NCBI GenBank assembly: GCA_017459485.1
Contig: JAFUCW010000100.1
Span: 1 to 11,892, forward strand
Reading direction: 5' to 3'
DNA: 11,892 bases
Source of the DNA: Eggerthellaceae bacterium
GTDB taxonomy: Bacteria > Actinomycetota > Coriobacteriia > Coriobacteriales > Eggerthellaceae
This document shows positions 7,723 through 11,892 of this stretch, one piece after another. Numbering within the stretch: position 1 is the stretch's first letter; each line of letters begins with the position of its first letter. The notes under the pieces are model-generated. The model was not told where the DNA came from, did no database searches, and saw only the letters and a list, made by a program, of their open reading frames with translations. The position numbers and the translations under genes are program-made.

Positions 7723-8196
7723 TCAGCGGGCGACCACGTCGATATCGTCCGCGCCCACCTGCTCTCGCCCCGTGTAGACCGAAGGCTCCCGAGACCCGGC
7801 ACGTTCGGCAGGAACGATTTCGACAATAAGCTGATGCGGCAGACACACGAGCAGGTTCCCCGGCTGGTCGATCGCCCCCTGCTTCATGCAGTCGCCGCCC
7901 GAGCAATCGGCGTCTTCGATGTGAACTGCCCCGTCTTCGACAACCACGGTGTTTGTGCCTTCGTCGCACACGACGACCTGCCTGGAGTCCTTGTCGAGCG
8001 GAAGCTGCGCAACCACTTCGCCATACGAGGTGACCTTGGCAACCGGGCCAGATGACGCGTCGCCGCCTTGCACCACTTGCATAACGAGCATGGCGACTAG
8101 CGCGACGGCAAGAACGCTTGCAATCACAAGGAAACTGCCGATAGCGGAGCGCTGCGTTTTTCCTGGCGCCTGGCTGGGTGTGTGTTCTGCTGGCAC
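7723..8196 (-). CDS. NusG domain II membrane protein (EetA-like)
   Basis: The 157-residue product has a short cytoplasmic N-terminus, one membrane span (about 19-43) and an external NusG-II domain (about 53-128). The domain signature is clear: VVVEDGAVHIEDADC (Cys98), DCMKQGAI (Cys103) and LLVCLPHQLIVEI (Cys118), with a further Cys77. It lacks the NGN and KOW domains of the transcription factor NusG, so it is not NusG. Such proteins accompany ApbE and Gx-transporter genes in many Gram-positives and correspond, to my knowledge, to EetA of flavin-based extracellular electron transfer. The three conserved Cys could bind a metal or form a redox disulfide; this is inference. The open frame extends upstream to 8457, over traX, but GTG 8196 has AAGGAG 5 bases before it and follows the likely promoter, so I start there. 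It is transcribed with apbE. Confidence 0.85.
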   Translation of the reverse strand: MPAEHTPSQAPGKTQRSAIGSFLVIASVLAVALVAMLVMQVVQGGDASSGPVAKVTSYGEVVAQLPLDKDSRQVVVCDEGTNTVVVEDGAVHIEDADCSGGDCMKQGAIDQPGNLLVCLPHQLIVEIVPAERAGSREPSVYTGREQVGADDIDVVAR

Positions 8197-8201
8197 GTAT
8201 G

Positions 8202-8207
8202 CTCCTT
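8202..8207 (-). promoter_or_regulatory. Shine-Dalgarno site that sets the GTG start of the NusG-II gene
   Basis: Minus-strand AAGGAG with a 5-base spacer to GTG 8196. Upstream in-frame ATGs at 8277 and 8286 have no comparable site and lie beyond the probable transcription start. Confidence 0.7.
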
Positions 8208-8235
8208 GGGGTGAACGTTGGCCTTTGGAGCCTGT

Positions 8236-8258
8236 CTTGCTTCTGTGCAAGTGTACCA
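8236..8258 (-). promoter_or_regulatory. Extended -10 promoter of the NusG-II/apbE operon with an overlapping inverted repeat
   Basis: On the minus strand TGGTACACT (8250-8258) is an extended -10, placing the start near 8243 and giving a leader of about 47 bases. The perfect inverted repeat CTTGC-N6-GCAAG (8236-8251) covers the transcription start and the edge of the -10. This position would suit a repressor site, but no regulator is known here. Confidence 0.42.
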
Positions 8259-8271
8259 CGGCATTGTTCGG

Positions 8272-8277
8272 TATCAT
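8272..8277 (+). promoter_or_regulatory. -10 element placing traX on a leaderless transcript
   Basis: TATCAT (five of six matches to TATAAT) is followed by exactly 7 bases and then the ATG of the traX-like gene, with no Shine-Dalgarno site between. It lies back to back with the divergent NusG-II promoter, the two presumed start points being about 42 bases apart. No good -35 is visible. Confidence 0.38.
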
Positions 8278-8284
8278 GTAGCCC

Positions 8285-9142
8285 ATGAACAAAGGAAAGC
8301 TGCAGACTGCCGACGACCGTCCCACTCTTTTAACGCCTGGCGGAAGCGAAGGCGGCCCTTTTGCGCGGGCCGCACGGCAACCGCAGCCCACGCGGCCGCT
8401 CTGGACGAGCCGCGGCATTTCGTCGTTTTGGCTGAAGCTTGCTGCCATCGTTGCCATGACGTGCGACCACGTAGGACTTATTTTTTACCCCCATCTTCCG
8501 CTGGAAGCGCGCTGCGTTCTGATAGGTGTAGGCGGGTTGACGTTTCCTGTTATGGCATTTCTGCTGGTAGAGGGATATGTGCACACTTCGAATCTTGGGC
8601 GCTATGCACTTCGCCTTCTTGCGTTTGCGCTCGTGTCCGAGGTGCCGTTTTGGCTGTTCTTGGGCCATGAAGGCAATGTGCTGTTTACGCTGCTGGCAAG
8701 CCTGGGTGCGCTTTGGTTCGTCGACCGCGTGGACGACGCCCTTGTGCGCACAGTCGGCCTGGGCGGCTGCCTGGCCGCGTCGTTGCTTTGCGACTGGGGC
8801 GTGGTCGGGCCAGCGCTGGTGCTCCTCTTCTTCACCTTTCGCGCCAACCGTTTCGGAGTGGCCCTTCCGATGGCGCTGCCTATTGTCATGGGCGTGTCGT
8901 CAACCTGGGGATCGTTCGCAGGGGCTCTTGGGGAAGGCAGCTGGCGCAATTTGCCGTTTCTGCTCTATTACGCAGCCGGGTGCACGGCCGCTATTCCCCT
9001 TCTGTCGCTATACAACGGCACACGCGGCACTCATCCCATGAAGTGGTTCTTCTACGCGTACTACCCCGCACACATTGCTGTTCTGGGCCTTGCATACGTG
9101 GTCATGTTCGGATCCATGCCATCGCTTATGGTTGGATGGTAG
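8285..9142 (+). CDS. TraX family integral membrane acyltransferase-like protein
   Basis: The 285-residue product begins with a hydrophilic, probably cytoplasmic segment of about 42 residues, followed by about eight hydrophobic segments. TraX features are clear: WLKLAAIVAMTCDHVGLIFYP (49-69, Asp61-His62), GGLTFPVMAFLLVEGYVHTSN (83-103), RLLAFALVSEVPFW (110-123), and the C-terminal KWFFYAYYPAHI (253-264). In the F plasmid TraX acetylates pilin; chromosomal relatives are membrane acyltransferases of unknown substrate, and I see no other conjugation gene. The start ATG 8285 lacks a Shine-Dalgarno site but has a -10 hexamer 7 bases upstream, suggesting leaderless translation. Its stop codon overlaps the end of the convergent Gx gene by 17 bases. 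It lies between two parts of a redox gene set, on the opposite strand to both. Confidence 0.88.
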   Translation: MNKGKLQTADDRPTLLTPGGSEGGPFARAARQPQPTRPLWTSRGISSFWLKLAAIVAMTCDHVGLIFYPHLPLEARCVLIGVGGLTFPVMAFLLVEGYVHTSNLGRYALRLLAFALVSEVPFWLFLGHEGNVLFTLLASLGALWFVDRVDDALVRTVGLGGCLAASLLCDWGVVGPALVLLFFTFRANRFGVALPMALPIVMGVSSTWGSFAGALGEGSWRNLPFLLYYAAGCTAAIPLLSLYNGTRGTHPMKWFFYAYYPAHIAVLGLAYVVMFGSMPSLMVGW

Positions 9143-9650
9143 CAAACCCGGAAACCGCCTTGATCACGGCGATGGCAAGCAAACCCGTAATTGCTCCCGT
9201 CGCGACTCCCGCCACCATGAGCACGGGCGCAAGCGACCATACGCGTGGCGTGCCCAAAGCGAATGTGGCCACGCACAGATGCCCGATGTTGTGCGCCACG
9301 CCAGCAGCAGCGGACACACCGACGATTCCCACTTTGTCCGTACGCTTGAGCAGAACCATCACGACAAACGCCAGCGCGGTCCCTCCAAGGCTGAATAGCG
9401 CCATGAACGGGGAACCGAACGTGAAGGTGGTCACGAGCAACTTCGCCGCTGCAACCACTGCGGCCATACGCACATCTATGGCGTAGAGAGCGAAAAGAAT
9501 TGCCATGTTTGCAAACCCTAGTTTTATGCCGGGACCGGGACTGGGAAGAGGCACCAGGGGTTCAGGGTAGCCGAGCAGCATGCCCACGGCTGCAATGAGC
9601 GCTGCGAGCACCAGTCTTCGCGTGCTGTTGTTTTGGGCGTTTGTCGGCAT
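9126..9650 (-). CDS. Gx transporter family / Hpre_diP_synt_I membrane protein (EetB-like)
   Basis: This 174-residue protein has about five membrane segments, a normal length for the family. Hallmarks are PGPGIKLGFANMAILFALY (38-56), FGSPFMALFSLGGT (78-91) and GVAHNIGH (117-124). The old name, heptaprenyl diphosphate synthase component I, is misleading: the protein resembles an ECF-type membrane component and carries no prenyl-synthase motif. In flavin-based electron transfer loci the equivalent is, to my knowledge, EetB, which works with the NusG-II protein. The start ATG 9650 is weak: a TAAGG lies only 1 base before it, and an in-frame stop sits two codons upstream; GTG 9611 is an alternative. 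The start lies just 9 bases after the T run of a strong terminator, and I see no promoter in between, so expression probably depends on read-through from the FMN lipoprotein gene. Confidence 0.88.
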   Translation of the reverse strand: MPTNAQNNSTRRLVLAALIAAVGMLLGYPEPLVPLPSPGPGIKLGFANMAILFALYAIDVRMAAVVAAAKLLVTTFTFGSPFMALFSLGGTALAFVVMVLLKRTDKVGIVGVSAAAGVAHNIGHLCVATFALGTPRVWSLAPVLMVAGVATGAITGLLAIAVIKAVSGFATIQP

Positions 9651-9659
9651 GCCTTACTC

Positions 9660-9699
9660 AAAAAAACACCCGGGCCAGGGGAAGCCCTGAACCCGGGTG
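9660..9699 (-). terminator. Intrinsic terminator after the FMN-binding lipoprotein gene
   Basis: CACCCGGG (9667-9674) pairs with CCCGGGTG (9692-9699). An inner stem CAGGG (9676-9680) with CCCTG (9685-9689) closes a 4-base loop. In the minus direction the stem is followed by seven T (plus-strand A, 9660-9666). It lies 22 bases after the lipoprotein stop codon and only 9 bases before the Gx gene start, so it separates the expression levels of the two genes and may act as a leaky terminator. Confidence 0.9.
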
Positions 9700-9721
9700 C
9701 ACCGCGTCCGAATGTCGGAGC

Positions 9722-10144
9722 TTATGCGGCCGAAGAGGCCGAAGCGTCTGCAGAAGCGGCAGCAGACGTGGCGGCGGCGCCACCAGAAGCCTGGTTGAGC
9801 GCGTCGGTCACGGCAGCCTTCACGCCATCGGAGGTGAGCGTGGCACCCGTCACGCCATCGATTTCGGCGCTCTGGGCGTCTTCGATCTGCTTCTTGAAGG
9901 TGCCATCGGCAATAGCCTCGGCGCCACCGATGCCGGGAGTCTCGCCCGGGTCGGTGATGTTGTCGACAGTGATCTTGTCGCCGGCAATGGAAAGCGTGAC
10001 TTCGATGGCGCCTTCCTTGCCCATGCCGGAACCCGTGTAGGTGCCGTCGGTGTACTTGCCGGCAGCAGCACCGCCGCCTCCGCCGCAGCCAACCAGTGCA
10101 GCCAAAGCAAATGCCGCTACCAATGCAATAATCGTCTTCTTCAT
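9722..10144 (-). CDS. FMN-binding domain lipoprotein with flavinylation motif (PplA-like)
   Basis: The 140-residue product has a lipoprotein signal ending in LVGC (Cys20), a Gly-rich hinge, one FMN_bind domain (about 32-118) and an Ala/Ser-rich tail (119-140). The motif D96-G-V-T99-G-A-T102 is the consensus Dxx(S/T)GAT at which ApbE links FMN through phosphate to the last Thr, so Thr102 should be flavinylated. It is thus a likely lipid-anchored, surface-exposed one-domain flavoprotein electron carrier and the natural substrate of the ApbE encoded at 6661-7692. PplA of Listeria has two such domains; here there is one. GGAAGG lies 8 bases before ATG 10144. The gene has its own promoter and a strong terminator, which suggests high and separate expression. 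FMN_bind proteins also serve Rnf, Nqr and fumarate-reductase systems, so the exact partner is inferred. Confidence 0.93.
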   Translation of the reverse strand: MKKTIIALVAAFALAALVGCGGGGGAAAGKYTDGTYTGSGMGKEGAIEVTLSIAGDKITVDNITDPGETPGIGGAEAIADGTFKKQIEDAQSAEIDGVTGATLTSDGVKAAVTDALNQASGGAAATSAAASADASASSAA

Positions 10145-10170
10145 TGAGACATCCTTCCTTTCCAGTACTG

Positions 10171-10204
10171 TCTTAATGCAACTTTGTTATTGTATCTCTT
10201 AATG
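10171..10204 (-). promoter_or_regulatory. Promoter of the FMN lipoprotein gene flanked by repeated CATTAAGA octamers
   Basis: The minus-strand -10 is TACAAT (10189-10194), giving a start near 10182 and a leader of about 38 bases. TTACTT copies at 10210-10215 and 10214-10219 are weak -35 candidates at spacings of 15 and 19. Identical octamers CATTAAGA occur at 10197-10204, just upstream of the -10, and at 10171-10178, just downstream of the start, 26 bases apart. This arrangement looks like a paired operator, but no regulator is known. The region is strikingly AT-rich for this window. Confidence 0.48.
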
Positions 10205-10245
10205 GGTATAAGTAAGTAAAATTAAGGCATTCACCTATATTTCAC

Positions 10246-10390
10246 TTCTTTTGAATCTTTGTGAGCGCGGCCTTTCCAAGGCATGCCAGACCAGTCCCGG
10301 ACCAGATAGGACGAGCATGGGGGCACCCACGAATCGCGCGTTTCGATCCATGTGTGCGCACCCAACCGTTGCTGGGACAGAAAAGTGCAA
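10246..10390. other. Spacer between the FMN lipoprotein promoter and the aldo/keto reductase terminator
   Basis: GC content returns to the window's usual level here. A small GCCTT-TCC-AAGGC hairpin (10270-10282) has no T run on either strand. Open frames that cross the stretch are shadows of neighbouring coding DNA without ribosome-binding sites. I see no gene or RNA in it. Confidence 0.4.
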
Positions 10391-10416
10391 CACGAAACCG
10401 TTCCGAAAGGGAACGG
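10391..10416 (-). terminator. Probable intrinsic terminator of the aldo/keto reductase gene
   Basis: CCGTTCC (10398-10404) and GGAACGG (10410-10416) form a perfect 7-pair stem with a 5-base loop. It lies 21 bases downstream of the aldo/keto reductase stop codon in the minus direction. The stem is followed by TTTCGTGTTG, a short and interrupted T tract. Confidence 0.55.
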
Positions 10417-10437
10417 CGCGCGTCCGAAAGCCGTCTC

Positions 10438-11580
10438 CTAGCCTTCCGCCAACTGAGCAGCGAAGTCTGCCAACGCATCGGGTATGGCAATCTGCTGAGG
10501 GCAGACCTTGGTGCACGAGCCGCCTGCGATACATGCCGCCGGTCTTTTGTCCTCGGGCATGGCCGCGATAGCCATGGGCGCCCAGAATTTCATGCCTGGT
10601 CGCGAAAGATGCTCGTTGTACAGCTCAAGCAGGCGTGGAATGTCCAGTTCGATCGGGCAGTGCGACGTGCAGTAATGGCACGCCGTGCACGGAACGCCCT
10701 TCGACTTAGCCATGGCGTTGCCAATGGACTCAAGCATGCCGCGCTCGTCTTCGGTCAGGGAATCTTCGGTGCTGAAGATCTCGATGTTTTCGCGCAGCTG
10801 TTCCGGGGTGCTCATGCCAGAGAGCACCGTCATAACACCAGGGACGCCTGCAACCCACTTGAGCGCCCAATCCACAGCGCTCTTGCCAGGACGCGTCGCT
10901 TCGAGCGTGGCCATGTCTTCGTCGGAAAGCGTAATCAGGTTGCCGCCACGCAACGGCTCCATGACCAACACGGCGATGCCCCGCTCGTGAAGGTAGGCGG
11001 CCTTGGCCTTGGCGTTTTGAAACTCCCAATCCATGTAGTTCAGTTGGATCTGGCAGAACTCCATGTCGTCTCCGTAGGCATCCATGAAGCGCATGAACGT
11101 CTCGTACGTGCCATGCGTCGAAAAGCCCAGATGCTTGATGCGGCCAGCGTTGCGTTGCACCTTGAAGTAGCTGACAGTCCCGAATGTTTCGTCATCCAAA
11201 TACGAATCGATGTTCAGCTCACACACGTTGTGCATCAGATAGAAATCGAAGTAGTCCACCTGGCATTTCTCCAGCTGACGTTCGAAGATTTCTTCGTGCT
11301 TGCCGAAGTTGCCCACGTCGTACCCAGGGAACTTGGTGGCAAGGAAGAAGCTGTCGCGCGGATACGCGGAAAGGGTCTGGCCCATGACCAATTCGGAGTT
11401 GCCGCCATGGTAGCCCCAGGCGGTGTCGAAATAGTTGATGCCGTGATCGAAAGCGTAGGCAACCATGTCCTTAGTGGTTGCCTCGTCGATCTTGGTGTCG
11501 TCGCCATCGATAACCGGCAAGCGCATGGCGCCGAATCCGAGAGCGGAAAGCTTCTTGCCTTTGAATTCGAAGTATTGCAT
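10438..11580 (-). CDS. Aldo/keto reductase with C-terminal ferredoxin-type domain
   Basis: The 380-residue product has an aldo/keto reductase barrel (about 1-280) with the catalytic tetrad Asp52 (FDTAWGYH), Tyr57, Lys83 (ATKF) and His117 (LMHN), plus a C-terminal ferredoxin-like region (about 295-368). The first cysteine set is complete: Cys298, 301, 304 and 308 (CTACHYCTSHCP), suited to a [4Fe-4S] cluster. The second, CIAGGSCTKVCP, has Cys350, 356 and 360, but Gly353 replaces the expected second Cys, so the second cluster is altered or lost. The enzyme is probably cytoplasmic and links NAD(P)H-type carbonyl/alcohol chemistry to one-electron carriers; the substrate is unknown. ATG 11580 is preceded by AAGGAGG at 5 bases, which settles the start over an ATG 16 codons upstream. 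It has its own promoter and terminator and so is not cotranscribed with the flavin module. Confidence 0.93.
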   Translation of the reverse strand: MQYFEFKGKKLSALGFGAMRLPVIDGDDTKIDEATTKDMVAYAFDHGINYFDTAWGYHGGNSELVMGQTLSAYPRDSFFLATKFPGYDVGNFGKHEEIFERQLEKCQVDYFDFYLMHNVCELNIDSYLDDETFGTVSYFKVQRNAGRIKHLGFSTHGTYETFMRFMDAYGDDMEFCQIQLNYMDWEFQNAKAKAAYLHERGIAVLVMEPLRGGNLITLSDEDMATLEATRPGKSAVDWALKWVAGVPGVMTVLSGMSTPEQLRENIEIFSTEDSLTEDERGMLESIGNAMAKSKGVPCTACHYCTSHCPIELDIPRLLELYNEHLSRPGMKFWAPMAIAAMPEDKRPAACIAGGSCTKVCPQQIAIPDALADFAAQLAEG

Positions 11581-11585
11581 GAGAA

Positions 11586-11592
11586 CCTCCTT
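11586..11592 (-). promoter_or_regulatory. Consensus Shine-Dalgarno site of the aldo/keto reductase gene
   Basis: Minus-strand AAGGAGG, the longest anti-Shine-Dalgarno match in the window, with a 5-base spacer to ATG 11580. It decides the start codon and suggests strong translation. Confidence 0.8.
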
Positions 11593-11605
11593 GTCTGCAG
11601 GCACC

Positions 11606-11636
11606 ACTATACAGCCTGAAGCGCCCATTGCGTCAA
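11606..11636 (-). promoter_or_regulatory. Promoter of the aldo/keto reductase gene
   Basis: The minus strand shows TTGACG (11631-11636) as -35 and TATAGT (11606-11611) as -10, each with five of six consensus matches, separated by 19 bases, slightly more than the ideal 17. Transcription would start near 11599, leaving a leader of about 19 bases with the Shine-Dalgarno site. This is the best sigma-70-type promoter in the window. Confidence 0.6.
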
Positions 11637-11659
11637 GGCTGCCTACACAACAACCAAAG

Positions 11660-11676
11660 GCGCGAGCCTATCGCGC
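11660..11676 (-). terminator. Possible terminator of the gene at the right edge
   Basis: GCGCGA (11660-11665) and TCGCGC (11671-11676) form a perfect 6-pair stem with a 5-base loop. In the minus direction the sequence CTTTGGTTGTTGTG follows, T-rich but interrupted. It lies about 70 bases after the stop codon of the edge gene. A separate 12-base perfect palindrome, AACCCATGGGTT (11704-11715), sits between them. Confidence 0.38.
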
Positions 11677-11745
11677 GGGACGCCGTTTGGCCTTTGCCCT
11701 AGCAACCCATGGGTTAGCACCCACGATCCGTGCAAGGGGCGAGGT

Positions 11746-11892
11746 TCAGAAGATGAAATGCGCGATGGGCACTGCTATGAGCAAGCTGATGATCGTCCGC
11801 TCGAGGAACAGGATAAACAGCTCGCCGATGTTGACAGGAATCTTGGAACCCAAGATTAGCCCGCCGACCTCGGAAAGGTAGATGAGCTGCGT
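11746..11892 (-). CDS. C-terminus of an unidentified integral membrane protein (5' end outside the window)
   Basis: An open frame enters from the right edge and ends at the TGA of 11746-11748, leaving 48 residues. The visible part has an amphipathic or hydrophobic stretch LIYLSEVGGLILGSK, then IPVNIGELF and a membrane span (about 33-48) ending almost at the C-terminus (PIAHFIF). Sequence and topology suit the end of a multi-span transporter-like protein; ECF-type substrate-binding subunits come to mind, but I cannot identify it from this piece. The next gene, the aldo/keto reductase, has its own promoter 110 bases downstream, so the two need not be linked. Confidence 0.65.
   Translation of the reverse strand, partial: TQLIYLSEVGGLILGSKIPVNIGELFILFLERTIISLLIAVPIAHFIF

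Noticed and set aside
7723..8196. Annotation as transcription factor NusG
   Set aside because: The protein has only the NusG-II insert domain plus a membrane span; NGN and KOW domains are absent.
8197..8457. Upstream extension of the NusG-II frame by up to 87 codons
   Set aside because: It overlaps the traX-like coding sequence, lies upstream of the likely promoter and lacks a ribosome-binding site, whereas GTG 8196 has AAGGAG at 5 bases.
8285..9142. Evidence for a conjugative element from the TraX match
   Set aside because: No relaxase, coupling protein, integrase or other transfer gene is nearby; chromosomal TraX-like proteins are common.
9126..9650. Annotation as heptaprenyl diphosphate synthase component I
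   Set aside because: This is a legacy family name; no prenyl-synthase motif is present and the protein is a multi-span membrane component.
10261..11619. A 452-codon plus-strand frame opposite the aldo/keto reductase gene
   Set aside because: It is longer than the real gene but has no recognisable domain, while the minus-strand frame has the full catalytic tetrad, iron-sulfur motifs, a promoter and a perfect Shine-Dalgarno site.
11581..11628. Start of the aldo/keto reductase at an ATG 16 codons upstream
   Set aside because: That stretch contains the Shine-Dalgarno site and most of the promoter, so it is untranslated.
1..11892. tRNA, rRNA, CRISPR, insertion sequences, prophage or attachment sites
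   Set aside because: I scanned for TTCGAATC-type T loops, regularly spaced short repeats, transposase or integrase motifs and terminal inverted repeats and found none with support.

Overview
The window is GC-rich with closely spaced genes. It looks like chromosomal DNA of a high-GC actinobacterium, most likely of the class Coriobacteriia (Eggerthellaceae-like). I base this on a secreted RICIN-repeat/transglutaminase protein, a DUF1638 protein, a ferredoxin-tailed aldo/keto reductase and a small flavin-redox gene set, which together are typical of gut Coriobacteriia. The taxon is inferred from gene content and was not tested by any search. I see no rRNA, tRNA, CRISPR array, insertion sequence or phage gene. 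Eleven protein genes are supported, and two of them run off the window edges.

Left part (1-5510): the 5' two thirds of the translation GTPase typA/bipA (minus strand, cut by the left edge); a 388-base gap; a DUF1638 gene (plus); a large secreted protein with twelve RICIN repeats and a C-terminal transglutaminase-like domain (minus); and a CPBP-type membrane protease (minus). Middle part (5596-6661): a lipoprotein polysaccharide deacetylase with all five NodB-type motifs intact.

Right-centre (6661-10144): this is the most interesting region. It holds ApbE (FAD:protein FMN transferase), a NusG-domain-II membrane protein, a Gx-transporter/Hpre_diP_synt_I membrane protein and a small lipoprotein with an FMN-binding domain carrying the flavinylation motif D-x-x-T-G-A-T. 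A TraX-type membrane acyltransferase gene sits on the opposite strand in the middle. The four redox parts correspond to FmnB, EetA, EetB and PplA of the flavin-based extracellular electron transfer locus of Listeria-like Gram-positives. I therefore propose a compact Coriobacteriia version of a trans-membrane flavin electron-transfer module: quinone-side electrons to membrane subunits to an FMN-carrying surface lipoprotein. No NADH dehydrogenase or menaquinone biosynthesis gene is present here.

Right end (10438-11892): an aldo/keto reductase with a C-terminal ferredoxin domain, one of whose two iron-sulfur cysteine sets is incomplete, and the last 48 codons of an unidentified membrane protein. 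Regulatory signals visible by eye include a clean intrinsic terminator between the FMN lipoprotein and the Gx gene, a good promoter and Shine-Dalgarno site for the aldo/keto reductase, repeated octamers around the FMN lipoprotein promoter, and two genes that appear to be transcribed without a leader. All coordinates and motifs were read by eye; no alignment or database search was run.
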